Shown here: one piece after another, positions 25,097 to 33,344 of the stretch
Position numbering within the stretch: the first letter of the stretch is position 1
How the letters are laid out: the number at the start of each line of letters is the position of its first letter
Assembly: GCF_029601685.1 (NCBI RefSeq)
Contig: NZ_JARRIR010000009.1
Coordinates: forward strand, 220,612-284,611
Direction: 5' to 3'
Origin: Metarhizobium sp017305935
Lineage (GTDB): Bacteria; Pseudomonadota; Alphaproteobacteria; Rhizobiales; Rhizobiaceae
DNA: 64,000 nucleotides
Notes under the pieces: generated by a model
What the model saw: only the letters and a program-made list of their open reading frames with translations
Databases searched by the model: none
What the model was told of the DNA's origin: nothing
Made by a program: the position numbers and the translations under genes

Positions 25097-25119
25097 TTAA
25101 CAGGTGAATTACATTGACT
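25097..25119 (+). promoter_or_regulatory. Shared TTAAC...AATTA...TTGAC element, copy 1 (upstream of araC-type gene)
   Basis: The sequence reads TTAACAGGTGAATTA followed by CATTGACT. It matches the elements at 36392, 43354 and 46584 almost base for base. It sits 74 bp before the AraC-type start codon. The TTGACT end resembles a -35 box, but I see no convincing -10 at 17 bp. Confidence 0.6.
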
Positions 25120-25192
25120 CCCGCACGCGCCGGGCGCATCCTTGAGCCGACGCGCCTTCGCCAAGGCGACCGTCCTTTGTTGGGAGGCAAAG

Positions 25193-26161
25193 TTGGATCT
25201 CGTTCAGCACAAGAGCCTCGTGCCCGAGGCATGGTCCACCGTATCCTACGACCAGTGGGCCGACGACCTGCGTTCGATCTGCGGCAATTTCAATCCCAAG
25301 ACGGTGGAGCGCGGCGACGCCGTGCTCGGCGCGGCCCGGCGCATCGATGTCTGCGGCATGGAGTTCGCCCATGTCTCCAACGATCTCGATTGCGTGCGCC
25401 GTGGCTGGGACGACATCCGCCGCGATCCCCACGAACATCTGTTCCTCATCGTCCAGATCGAGGGAAGCTGCGGGCTGGAGCATGGCGACCGCCAGACCGT
25501 CCTCGATATCGGCGAATGCATCCTCGTCGATTCCACCCGTCCCACCACCTTCTATTTCGGCGGCCGTTTCTCCAACCACATCTCGCTGCACCTGCCGCGC
25601 CAGATGATGTATTCCGACAGCCGCATCCATTTCGACATCGCCCGCAAACTCTCCGCCTACGATCCGATGGCGCAGATGCTGCATGCGCTGATAGCCAAGA
25701 TCATGATGACGGCGGAAGCGGATTCGGCCTCGCCGCATCTGCGGCAGCTGATGTTCACCGCCACGCGCCAGGCGTTTCATTCCAGCCGCGACAGCGAGCC
25801 GCTGCATGCCCTGCATGACAGCGCCAGCAAGCGGCTGCAGATGGTCGACCTGCTGATCGACCGGCATCTCACCGAAAACGACCTCTCCGCCCGCTGGCTG
25901 GCGACACGGCTCGGCATCTCAATCCGCACGCTGCAGCAGGATTTTCAAGGGGTGGGCGTCACCTGCACCACTATCATCCGCGATAAGCGGCTGCGGCTCG
26001 CCAAGGAAAAGATCGAGCAGCTCAAGGAGCAGAAATCCGGTGGCACCATCGCCGAGGTCGCCTATTCCGCCGGTTTCAACGACATTTCCTATTTCAACCG
26101 CAGCTTCAAGGAATTGTTCGACTGCGCCCCGACCGACCTGCTGAGAAGCAGGGAACGGTAA
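25193..26161 (+). CDS. AraC family regulator, FeaR-like
   Basis: A 322-residue regulator. The N-terminal AraC-binding-type sensor (PEAWSTVSYDQWADDLRSICG; DPHEHLFLIVQIEGSCGLEHGDRQTVLDIGECILVDS) resembles FeaR and related activators of amine and alcohol oxidation genes. The C-terminal domain has both helix-turn-helix units (ENDLSARWLATRLGISIRTLQQDF and GGTIAEVAYSAGFNDISYFNRSFKELF). The TTG at 25193 is chosen because GGGAGGCAAAG lies directly before it. It precedes the aldehyde dehydrogenase and GMC oxidoreductase genes and probably activates them. The shared 23-bp element lies upstream of it. Confidence 0.88.
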   Translation: MDLVQHKSLVPEAWSTVSYDQWADDLRSICGNFNPKTVERGDAVLGAARRIDVCGMEFAHVSNDLDCVRRGWDDIRRDPHEHLFLIVQIEGSCGLEHGDRQTVLDIGECILVDSTRPTTFYFGGRFSNHISLHLPRQMMYSDSRIHFDIARKLSAYDPMAQMLHALIAKIMMTAEADSASPHLRQLMFTATRQAFHSSRDSEPLHALHDSASKRLQMVDLLIDRHLTENDLSARWLATRLGISIRTLQQDFQGVGVTCTTIIRDKRLRLAKEKIEQLKEQKSGGTIAEVAYSAGFNDISYFNRSFKELFDCAPTDLLRSRER

Positions 26162-26260
26162 TGCGCTGCGTTCCGGTCCAAGCCGGGGCGCGCTTCTCCC
26201 CAAGACGGCCGATGGCCGCGCGGCGATACTCCTCCCGACACGTCAAGGGAGGACAGGACT

Positions 26261-27667
26261 TTGAAGCAGTACACGCTGCTCATCGGCGGCGAACGCGTCG
26301 CCACGCTCAACCACGCCGAAGTGCGCAATCCGTCGACCGGCGCGGTCGTCGGGCTGATGCCGCTGGCGAGCCAAGCCGATCTCGACCGCGCGGTCGCCGC
26401 CGCAGGCACCGCCTTCGCGCACTGGTCGAAGACCACGGATGCCGAGCGGGCCGAGGCCTGCCGCGCCATCGGCGAAAAGCTCTCCGACCATGCCGAAGAG
26501 GTCGCCCGGCTGCTGACGCTGGAACAGGGCAAGCCGCTGAACGGGCTCGGCTCGCGCTTCGAGTTGGGCGGCGCGCTCGCCTGGACACGCCACACCGCCG
26601 AACTCAGCCTGCCGGTCGAGGTGGTGCAGGACGACGAGCAGGGCCGCGTCGAGCTTCACCGCAAGCCGATCGGCGTCACCGGCTCGATCACGCCGTGGAA
26701 CTGGCCTGTCATGATCGCCTGCTGGCACATCATTCCCGCCGTGCGCGCCGGCAATACGGTGGTGATAAAACCCTCGCCGCTGACGCCGCTCTCCACCATC
26801 CGCCTGGTCGAGATCATCAACGAGGTGCTGCCGGCCGGCGTCGTCAACGTCGTCACCGGCGAGAATGCCATCGGCGCAGCGCTCTCGGCCCATCCCGGCA
26901 TCGCCAAGATGACCTTCACCGGCTCGACCGAAACGGGCAAGAAGGTAATGGCCTCGGCGGTCGCGACGCTGAAGCGTCTGACGCTGGAACTCGGCGGCAA
27001 CGATGCCGGCATCGTGCTGCCCGATGCCGATCCGGCCAAGATCGCCGAAGGCCTGTTCTGGGGCGCCTTCATCAACAACGGCCAGACCTGCGCGGCGCTG
27101 AAGCGGCTCTACGTCCATGACAGCCTCTATGACGAGGTCTGCCAGCGGTTGACGGATTACGCCGCCAATATCCGCGTCGGCGACGGCCTCGACGAGGCGA
27201 GCATTCTCGGCCCGGTCCAGAACGCCATGCAGTTCAACAAGGTGCGCGAGCTGGTCGAGGATTCCAAGGCCCATGGCGGCCGCATCCTCATCGGCGGCGA
27301 GGCGCCGGGCGGCGACGGTTATTTCTATCCGGTCACGCTGGTGGCTGATGTCGACAACGGCGTGCGGCTGGTGGACGAGGAGCAGTTCGGCCCGGTGCTG
27401 CCGATCATCCGCTATCGCGATCTCGACGAGGTAATCCGCCGCGCCAACGACAATCCCGCCGGCCTCGGCGGCTCGGTCTGGTCGGGCGATCCCGAAAAGG
27501 CCCGGGCGGTCGCGCTGCAGCTCGAATGCGGCTCGGTCTGGATCAACAAGCATGGCGCCATCCAGCCGAACGCCCCCTTCGGCGGCGTCAAGCAATCCGG
27601 CATCGGCGTCGAATTCGGCGTCGACGGCCTCAAGGAATTCACCACCATCCAGACGGTGCTGAGCTGA
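26261..27667 (+). CDS. NAD(P)-dependent aldehyde dehydrogenase
   Basis: A 468-residue member of the aldehyde dehydrogenase superfamily. It has the N-terminal Rossmann segment GSITPWNWPVMIACWHIIPA. The catalytic Glu is in LELGGND (Glu243) and the catalytic Cys in NNGQTCAALKR (Cys277). The start is TTG at 26261 with AAGGGAGGACAGG upstream. It oxidises an aldehyde to an acid in the cytosol. The GMC alcohol oxidoreductase gene overlaps its stop by one base, so the two act as an alcohol-to-acid pair. Succinic semialdehyde from the hpa pathway is a further possible substrate. The exact substrate is not readable. Confidence 0.93.
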   Translation: MKQYTLLIGGERVATLNHAEVRNPSTGAVVGLMPLASQADLDRAVAAAGTAFAHWSKTTDAERAEACRAIGEKLSDHAEEVARLLTLEQGKPLNGLGSRFELGGALAWTRHTAELSLPVEVVQDDEQGRVELHRKPIGVTGSITPWNWPVMIACWHIIPAVRAGNTVVIKPSPLTPLSTIRLVEIINEVLPAGVVNVVTGENAIGAALSAHPGIAKMTFTGSTETGKKVMASAVATLKRLTLELGGNDAGIVLPDADPAKIAEGLFWGAFINNGQTCAALKRLYVHDSLYDEVCQRLTDYAANIRVGDGLDEASILGPVQNAMQFNKVRELVEDSKAHGGRILIGGEAPGGDGYFYPVTLVADVDNGVRLVDEEQFGPVLPIIRYRDLDEVIRRANDNPAGLGGSVWSGDPEKARAVALQLECGSVWINKHGAIQPNAPFGGVKQSGIGVEFGVDGLKEFTTIQTVLS

Positions 27668-29259
27668 TGGGCGCGGTTTACGATTATATCATCGTGGGCG
27701 ACGGTTCCGCCGGCTGCGTCGTCGCCAACCGCCTCTCGGAAAACCCCGCCAATCGCGTGCTGCTGATCGAATCCGGCCGGCGCGACAGCGATCCCTGGAT
27801 CCATATCCCCGCCACCTTCTTCAAGGTGCTGGGCAAGGGTATCGACATCCACCCCTATGCCTCCGATCCGCAGGCGGGCCTGAACGGCCGCCCCTCCATC
27901 GTGCCGCAAGGCAATGTGCTGGGCGGCGGCTCCTCGGTCAATGCGATGATCTATATTCGCGGCCATCGCAACGACTACGATACCTGGTCGCAGATGGGCT
28001 GCCGCGGCTGGTCCTATGACGAGGTGCTGCCGGTCTTCAAGGCCTTGGAAAACAACAAGGCCCTGAACGGCGACTATCATGGCCGCGAGGGCACGCTTGC
28101 CGTGTCCAATCCCCGCCACCGCCATCCGCTGTCGGAAGCCTTCGTCAAGGCCGCCGTCGAGGCCGGCCTGAAGCCGAATGCGGATTTCAACGGCGCGGAG
28201 CAGGAAGGCGTCGGCTTCTACCAGAGCACGACCAACAACGGCCGGCGCTGGAGTTCGGCCATGGCCTTCCTGCGCGAGGCGGAAAAGCGGCCGAACGTCA
28301 CGGTGCTGACCGAAAGCGAGGTGGCGCGGGTAGTCTTCGAAGGCCGCCGCGCCGTCGGCGTCGCGCTGCTCGACGGCACCGTCTACCGCGCCACCCGCGA
28401 GATCGTGCTCTGCGCCGGGGCCATCGCCACGCCGCGCCTGCTGCAGCTTTCCGGCATAGGCAACGGCGCGCACCTGTCGTCGCTCGGCATCGAGGTCGTC
28501 TCCGACCTGCCCGGCGTCGGCGAGAATTACCAGGACCATCTGGAAGTGCCGGTCCAGGCCGAAACCCGCCAGCCGATCTCCATCCTCGGTCATGACAAGG
28601 GCCTGAAGGCGGTCGGTCACATGCTGCGTTACCTGACCTCGAAACAGGGCCTGCTCTCCTCGAACGTCGTCGAATGCGGCGGTTTCGTCGACACGGCCGG
28701 CACCGGCCAGCCGGATGTGCAGTTCCATGTCCTGCCGGTGCTGATCGGCTTCGTCGACCGCGAGCCGGAGCCGGGCCATGGCTTTTCCATCGGCCCCTGC
28801 TATCTGCGGCCGCGCTCGCGCGGCTCGATCCGCATCGCCTCGGCCGATCCCGCCGCCAAGGTGGATTTCGACGCCAATGCGCTGGCCGACCGCGAGGATG
28901 TCGAGACGCTGATGCGCGGCGTCAAGGCAGCGATCCGCATCCTCGATACGCCGTCGATGCGAGCCGTCGTCAAGCGCCGCCTCCTGCCGCGCCCCGGCGT
29001 CGAAAACGATGCCGCCGCGCTGGAAGCCTATATCCGCCAGACCGCGAAAACCGTGTTCCATCCGGCCGGCACCGCGAAGATGGGCCGCGAGGACGACCCG
29101 ATGGCGGTGGTGACGCCGGAGCTGAAGGTGCGCGGCGTCCACGGCCTGCGCATCGCCGACGCCTCTGTCATGCCGACGCTGGTCTCCGGCAACACCAATG
29201 CCCCCTGCATGATGATCGGCGCCCGCGCCGCCACCTTCATGGCACGCGGTCCGCGCTGA
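27667..29259 (+). CDS. GMC family FAD-dependent alcohol/choline dehydrogenase-like oxidoreductase
   Basis: A 530-residue GMC oxidoreductase. The FAD fold is YDYIIVGDGSAGCVVANRL, with the GMC signature VLGGGSSVNAMIYIRGH. The catalytic His is in TVFHPAGTAKMG, and the second catalytic residue in SGNTNAPCMMIGARAA near the C-terminus. Enzymes of this type oxidise primary alcohols such as choline, glycols or aromatic alcohols, usually passing electrons to the respiratory chain. The ATG shares a base with the aldehyde dehydrogenase stop (TGATG), so the two are tightly coupled. BetA is the closest named relative, but no betaine transport gene is present, so I do not name it. Confidence 0.9.
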   Translation: MGAVYDYIIVGDGSAGCVVANRLSENPANRVLLIESGRRDSDPWIHIPATFFKVLGKGIDIHPYASDPQAGLNGRPSIVPQGNVLGGGSSVNAMIYIRGHRNDYDTWSQMGCRGWSYDEVLPVFKALENNKALNGDYHGREGTLAVSNPRHRHPLSEAFVKAAVEAGLKPNADFNGAEQEGVGFYQSTTNNGRRWSSAMAFLREAEKRPNVTVLTESEVARVVFEGRRAVGVALLDGTVYRATREIVLCAGAIATPRLLQLSGIGNGAHLSSLGIEVVSDLPGVGENYQDHLEVPVQAETRQPISILGHDKGLKAVGHMLRYLTSKQGLLSSNVVECGGFVDTAGTGQPDVQFHVLPVLIGFVDREPEPGHGFSIGPCYLRPRSRGSIRIASADPAAKVDFDANALADREDVETLMRGVKAAIRILDTPSMRAVVKRRLLPRPGVENDAAALEAYIRQTAKTVFHPAGTAKMGREDDPMAVVTPELKVRGVHGLRIADASVMPTLVSGNTNAPCMMIGARAATFMARGPR

Positions 29260-29266
29260 CCTGCTT

Positions 29267-29293
29267 CGCCGGCGCGGATGGCAAGCGCCGGCG
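29267..29293 (+). terminator. GC-rich stem-loop after the GMC oxidoreductase gene
   Basis: A perfect 9-bp stem (CGCCGGCGC at 29267-29275 with GCGCCGGCG at 29285-29293). It lies 7 bp after the stop codon and has no T run, so it may end or stabilise the transcript. Confidence 0.5.
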
Positions 29294-29316
29294 GACCAGG
29301 CCGCAGCTTTCGCCCT

Positions 29317-29709
29317 TCAGGCGCGCATTGCCTCCGCGACCCGCAAGGTGTCGGTGAACTGTTCGAAGCGGCGGATTTTGCCGTCAGCCACGCCCCAGAC
29401 ATGCACGACACGCACGTTCATCGCCTTGCCGGTCGCTTTGCAACGGGCCGTATAATTGCCGATCGCCACCACATCGTCGCCGGCATCCAGCAACCGCTGG
29501 AGCGTGAAGGTGTAATCGTCCCAGGCCGAACCGAGCGCGGCAAAGACATTTTCGACGATGGCCTGCGGCCCGACATAGGTGCCGGCGCAGGGAAAGCCGT
29601 CCATCTCCGTCCAGCGGCAATCCTCGGCGATGTCGGCAAGCATGCCGTCCATGTCGCGGCGATCATTGGCATCGTAGTGGCTCTTGACGATTTCGAAGGC
29701 TGTGCGCAT
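29317..29709 (-). CDS. NTF2-like/SnoaL-like small protein
   Basis: A 130-residue protein of the cystatin-like NTF2/SnoaL fold: IVKSHYDANDRRDMDGMLADIAEDCRWTEMDGFPCAG in the first half, then strands YTFTLQRLLDAGDDVVAIGNYTARC and VRVVHVWGVADGKIRRFEQFTDT. Such proteins are small-molecule isomerases, hydratases or binding subunits with a cone-shaped pocket. The gene is 94 bp downstream of the SDR gene on the same strand and may share its transcript. The gap contains TTAAAATGTTAG, a weak relative of the shared operator. The substrate is unknown. Confidence 0.8.
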   Translation of the reverse strand: MRTAFEIVKSHYDANDRRDMDGMLADIAEDCRWTEMDGFPCAGTYVGPQAIVENVFAALGSAWDDYTFTLQRLLDAGDDVVAIGNYTARCKATGKAMNVRVVHVWGVADGKIRRFEQFTDTLRVAEAMRA

Positions 29710-29803
29710 CGGGCAAACTCCTTGGCGATATTAAAATGTTAGAATTCACTTACGGACAAAGAGCAGGTCCTTCCGGAATTTCATGGCTGTGTGGTGCTTT
29801 TCT

Positions 29804-30592
29804 TCAATCGGCAAAAGCCAGCGTCGGCAAATCGACGGTGCCGGCGCCGCCGTCCACGGTCAGGATGGCGCCGTTGATCATCGCCGCCTCGGGCGAGGCC
29901 AGGAAGCAGACGGCATTGGCGACTTCGTCCGCCGTCGCCGGGCGGCCGAGCGGCACGTCCTTGGTGACCAGCGCATAGGCTTCCTCCACCGAGTTCAGCT
30001 TGAATTTCTCGATGACCATCTGCATTTCCTCATCCGCCATCGGCGTCGAGACCCAGCCCGGGCAGACGGTATTGGTGCGCACGCCGAAGCGGCCGTAATC
30101 GCGCGCCAGCGACTTGGCGAGGCCGATGCAGGCATGTTTCATGGTGACATAGCCGGCGGCATCCGGCCCGGCGAACAGGCCCGCGATCGACGACAGCACG
30201 ACGATGCTGCCCTTGGAACGCATCAGGTGCGGCAGCGTCTCGCGCGCCGAGACGAAGGCGGTGTTGAGGTTGAGGCGGGTGGCCAGAGCCCAGGTTTCGT
30301 CACTCATCGAAACGGTCGGGCCGACGCCATGGCCGCCGGCATTGGCGATCAGGATATCGACGCCGCCGAGCTGCTCAGCGGTCGCGGTGACGGCGGCCTT
30401 CATGCTGGCGGTATCGGCGGCATCGGCGGCGAAGACGGAGGCGCCGATCTCCTCGGCCACGGCCCTGAGCGGCTCAGGCCGACGCCCAACGAGCGCTATC
30501 CTGCCGCCTTCGGACGCGATGCGCCGCGCCACCGCCGCCCCGATGCCCGTGCCGCCACCGGTGATGATAGCAACCTTGTTCTGGAAACGCAT
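29804..30592 (-). CDS. Short-chain dehydrogenase/reductase
   Basis: A 262-residue classical SDR. The cofactor motif is GGGTGIGAAVARRIASEG (TGxxxGxG type). ILIANAGGHG holds the NAG signature. The catalytic Ser is in VVLSSIAG and the Tyr-Lys pair in AGYVTMKHA. The C-terminal PLGRPATADEVANAVCFLAS and INGAILTVDGG are typical. It should oxidise an alcohol or reduce a ketone with NAD(P)H in the cytosol. The ATG follows GGGAGGACC. It lies just beyond the hpa operon terminator and so forms its own unit, perhaps with the NTF2-like gene. Confidence 0.92.
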   Translation of the reverse strand: MRFQNKVAIITGGGTGIGAAVARRIASEGGRIALVGRRPEPLRAVAEEIGASVFAADAADTASMKAAVTATAEQLGGVDILIANAGGHGVGPTVSMSDETWALATRLNLNTAFVSARETLPHLMRSKGSIVVLSSIAGLFAGPDAAGYVTMKHACIGLAKSLARDYGRFGVRTNTVCPGWVSTPMADEEMQMVIEKFKLNSVEEAYALVTKDVPLGRPATADEVANAVCFLASPEAAMINGAILTVDGGAGTVDLPTLAFAD

Positions 30593-30701
30593 ATGGTCCT
30601 CCCTTTCTGTCGTTCGATCATGCGCCGAAGCGGAACGCCCGTCGCGTCCGGTCCTGCACTTCCTTTTGTCTGAGACTGCACTGGCAGATCCCGCTCTAAC
30701 G

Positions 30702-30728
30702 AAAAAAGGCGGCCCGACCGGACCGCCT
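30702..30728 (-). terminator. Rho-independent terminator of the hpa meta-cleavage operon
   Basis: On the minus strand the stem AGGCGG...CCGCCT (30723-30728 with 30707-30712, extended by two inner pairs) ends in TTTTTT at 30707-30702. It lies 11 bp after the hpaI stop. Confidence 0.85.
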
Positions 30729-30738
30729 GTTTGCTGGC

Positions 30739-31548
30739 TTAATAAACCTTGCTGTCCGGCCCGGGATGCGCCGCCGCCTCCGCGGCCTTGAAATCGGCCA
30801 GCAATTTGGTGGTCGCATTGGCGAGCAGCGTCACATCGTTGCCGATGGCGACGAAGGTGGCGCCGAGATCGAGGTAACGCTTGGCGAGCGCCAGGTCGCC
30901 GGTCAGGATGCCGGCCGCCTTGCCATGGGTCTGAATGCGCTTCAGCGCATCCTCGACCGCCGCCTGCACTTCTGGCGCGCCCGGCTTGCCGAGATAACCC
31001 ATGTCGGCGGCGAGATCGGCCGGGCCGATGAAGACGCCGTCGACGCCCTCGGTGGTGGCGATGGCGTCGAGATTGGCGATGCCGGCACGATTTTCCACCT
31101 GCAGCAGCAGGCAGACCTCGTCATTGGCCGTCTGCAGGTAATCGGGAATGCGGTTGAAGGCAGACGCGCGGGCCAGCGCCGCGCCGACGCCGCGCACGCC
31201 ATGCGGCGGGTAGCGCACGGCCTTGACCATGGCTTCCGCCTGTTCGCGGCTGTCGACCATCGGGATCAGCAATGTCTGGGCGCCGATATCGAGCAATTGC
31301 TTGACCATCCAGGTCTCGCCGATCGGCGGGCGGATGACGGCATGGGACGCCGTGCCCTTCATCGCCTGCAATTGCGAGACGAGCAGCGGCACGTCGTTGG
31401 GCGCATGTTCGGCATCGAGCAGCAGCCAGTCGTAGCCGGCCCCGGCGCAGATCTCAACCGTATAGGGATTGGCGAGCGCCTGCCACAGGCCGATCTGGGC
31501 CCGGCCTTCCTTCAGCGCTGCCTTGAACGTGTTCTTGGGAGCATGCAT
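30739..31548 (-). CDS. hpaI: 4-hydroxy-2-oxoheptanedioate aldolase (HpcH/HpaI family)
   Basis: A 269-residue class II pyruvate aldolase. It cleaves 4-hydroxy-2-oxoheptanedioate to pyruvate and succinic semialdehyde, the last step of homoprotocatechuate catabolism. Family segments are IGLWQALANPYTVEICAGAGYDWLLLDAEHAPND, HAVIRPPIGE, a QTLLIPMVDS segment, LLLQVENRAGIANLDAIA and VDGVFIGPADLAADMG. These hold the metal-binding Glu and Asp and the catalytic His. The ATG at 31548 is preferred for its AAGGAG site; a GTG lies 9 bp upstream. It is the last gene of the hpaF-E-D-G-H-I operon. Confidence 0.93.
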   Translation of the reverse strand: MHAPKNTFKAALKEGRAQIGLWQALANPYTVEICAGAGYDWLLLDAEHAPNDVPLLVSQLQAMKGTASHAVIRPPIGETWMVKQLLDIGAQTLLIPMVDSREQAEAMVKAVRYPPHGVRGVGAALARASAFNRIPDYLQTANDEVCLLLQVENRAGIANLDAIATTEGVDGVFIGPADLAADMGYLGKPGAPEVQAAVEDALKRIQTHGKAAGILTGDLALAKRYLDLGATFVAIGNDVTLLANATTKLLADFKAAEAAAHPGPDSKVY

Positions 31549-31560
31549 GGGAAACACTCC

Positions 31561-32364
31561 TTAGAGGAAATGGCAGGCGATGGTGCCGTAAGACCCGAAA
31601 TCGGCATTGATCGTATCACCGTGACGCGCCTCGACCGGACGGATGAACGAGCCGGCGAGCACGATCTGCCCCGCCTCGATACCGTCGCCATACTGGGCGA
31701 GGCGATTGGCGAGCCAGGCGATGCCGCGGGCCGGATGGTTGAGCACGCCGGCCCCCAGCCCGGTCTCCTCGACCTCGGCATTGCGCGAGACGATGGCGCC
31801 CATCCAGCGCATGTCCACCTGGTCCGGCCGCATCTGACGCCCGCCGATGACGATGCCGGCATTGGCGGCATTGTCGGAAATCGTATCGACGATGCTGCGC
31901 GCCTTCTTCGTCTCGGGATCGACACGCAACACGCGGGTGTCCAAGATCTCCAGCGCCGGGGTGATGTAGTCGGTGGCGTTGAGTACGTCGAAGATGGAAA
32001 CGTTGGGGCCTTTCAGCGGCGCCTTCATCACGAAGGCGATTTCCGCCTCGATGCGCGGCTGAATGAAGCGATCGGCGGGGATGACCGCGCCGTCCTCGAA
32101 CAGCATGTCGTCGAACAGCACGCCGGAATCGGGGATGTCGATATTCAAGGCATATTGCATCGCCTTGGAGGTAAGGCCGATCTTCCAGCCGATGACCTTG
32201 CGGCCGCCGGCGATCTTCTGCTTCACCCAGGCGGCCTGCACGGCATAGGCATCATCCATGCTCATGCCGGGATGCTTCAGCGACAGCAGGCCGATCTGCT
32301 TGCGGCTTTCCTCGGCGCCATCGAGGGCACTGGCGGCAGCGTCGATCTCTTGCGCGTTCAGCAT
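31561..32364 (-). CDS. hpaH: 2-oxo-hept-4-ene-1,7-dioate hydratase
   Basis: A 267-residue member of the FAH/hydratase superfamily, the usual length for HpaH. It adds water to 2-oxohept-4-ene-1,7-dioate to give 4-hydroxy-2-oxoheptanedioate. Markers are GRKVIGWKIGLTSKAMQ, DSGVLFDDMLFEDGAVI, and the metal-binding acidic cluster PRIEAEIAFVMKAPLKG. PALEILDTRVLRV, NAANAGIVIGG and VLAGSFIRPVEARHGDTI follow. It starts three bases after the upstream FAH-family gene and ends 12 bp before hpaI, fully within the operon. Confidence 0.93.
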   Translation of the reverse strand: MLNAQEIDAAASALDGAEESRKQIGLLSLKHPGMSMDDAYAVQAAWVKQKIAGGRKVIGWKIGLTSKAMQYALNIDIPDSGVLFDDMLFEDGAVIPADRFIQPRIEAEIAFVMKAPLKGPNVSIFDVLNATDYITPALEILDTRVLRVDPETKKARSIVDTISDNAANAGIVIGGRQMRPDQVDMRWMGAIVSRNAEVEETGLGAGVLNHPARGIAWLANRLAQYGDGIEAGQIVLAGSFIRPVEARHGDTINADFGSYGTIACHFL

Positions 32365-32367
32365 GGC

Positions 32368-33234
32368 TTACACCTTCTCGTCGGCGATGGTGTTGCGCAG
32401 CATGCCGATGCCCTCGGCCTCGACCTCGACCACGTCGCCCGGCTTCAGCCAGATCGGCGGATCGAAGCGGGCGCCGGCCCCCGTCGGCGTGCCGCACACG
32501 ATGACGTCGCCGGGAACCAGCGTGGTGAAGGTGGAGATGTAATTGATGATCTTGCGGAAGGAGAAGATCATGCGGCTGGTGCGATCCTGCTGGCGCACCT
32601 CACCGTTGACGCGGGTTTCGAGCCTGATGTCGGCAAGCTGGCTCTCGTCGGTATAGGGCACCAGCCAGGGGCCGATGGAGCCGGTGGCGTCGAAATTCTT
32701 GCCCTGCGTCACGTTGAACTTCGCGTGGCGCACCCAGTCGCGGATCGTGCCCTCGTTGCAGAGGGTGAGCGCGGCGATATGGTCGAGCGCATCGGTCTCG
32801 GAAATCCGCCGGCCGCCCTTGCCGATGACGATGGTGACTTCGCCCTCGTAATCGAGCTGCGGGCTTTCCGGCGGGCGGATCAGCGGCCGGTCATGGCCGG
32901 TGAAGGAACGCGGGAAGCGGATGAACAGCGAGGGATTGGAGGGTGCTGCCTGCCCGTCTTTGTATTCCTCGTTGCGGTCGGGGAAATTGACGCCGACGCA
33001 GATGATCTTTTCCGGCGATGGAATCGGGATCTCGTAGGTGATCTCGGAGAGCGGGATATCGGCCGGGAGGCCCTCGCCCTCTTCCGCCAGCCTGGCCAGC
33101 GCCCCGGCCTCGATGACCTCGCGCAGCGTCGGCCAGGTTTTTCCGTGCCGCGCCGAGAGATCGACGACGCCGTCCTCCTTCAGCAAACCGTAACCGCTGC
33201 CCTTGGCGGTCGAGAAACTCAACAATCTGGCCAT
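32368..33234 (-). CDS. Fumarylacetoacetate-hydrolase family protein (HpaG-type isomerase/decarboxylase)
   Basis: A 288-residue single FAH domain. It has EKIICVGVNFPDRNEEY, NPSLFIRFPRSFTGHD, the metal-site strand LDYEGEVTIVIGKGGRRI, QGKNFDATGSIGPWLVP and GDVIVCGTPTGAGARF. In Escherichia coli HpaG carries two such domains, one for decarboxylation of 5-oxopent-3-ene-1,2,5-tricarboxylate and one for isomerisation. Only one domain is encoded here, between hpaD and hpaH. It may do both steps, or a partner lies elsewhere. The ATG at 33234 follows GCGAGGCGC. The gap to hpaD contains a rhizobial-type palindrome. Confidence 0.85.
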   Translation of the reverse strand: MARLLSFSTAKGSGYGLLKEDGVVDLSARHGKTWPTLREVIEAGALARLAEEGEGLPADIPLSEITYEIPIPSPEKIICVGVNFPDRNEEYKDGQAAPSNPSLFIRFPRSFTGHDRPLIRPPESPQLDYEGEVTIVIGKGGRRISETDALDHIAALTLCNEGTIRDWVRHAKFNVTQGKNFDATGSIGPWLVPYTDESQLADIRLETRVNGEVRQQDRTSRMIFSFRKIINYISTFTTLVPGDVIVCGTPTGAGARFDPPIWLKPGDVVEVEAEGIGMLRNTIADEKV

Positions 33235-33260
33235 CTGCGCCTCGCTTTTCCTGTCTGTGC

Positions 33261-33335
33261 CGGGGCTTCGCCGCCCCGTATTCCTCACCGAAGTCCCCTC
33301 TCCCCGCAAGCGGGAAGAGGGTCAGGGTGAGGAGC
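33261..33335. repeat. Rhizobial-type intergenic palindromic repeat (RIME-like)
   Basis: The gap between the FAH gene and hpaD holds CGGGGC-N6-GCCCCG (33261-33278). A long imperfect stem follows, CCCTCTCCCCGC at 33296-33307 with GCGGGAAGAGGG at 33310-33321, and then TCAGGGTGAGGAG. The CCTCTCCCCGC..GCGGG..GAGGG..AGGGTGAGG pattern is a frequent intergenic repeat in rhizobial genomes. It may stabilise or process the mRNA between the two genes. Confidence 0.65.
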
Positions 33336-33344
33336 CATTCTACC

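Noticed and set aside
30766..33330. An 854-codon plus-strand open frame across the hpaI, hpaH and FAH genes
   Set aside because: It is antisense to three recognised enzymes with intact motifs and has Gly/Arg/Asp-rich low-information sequence.
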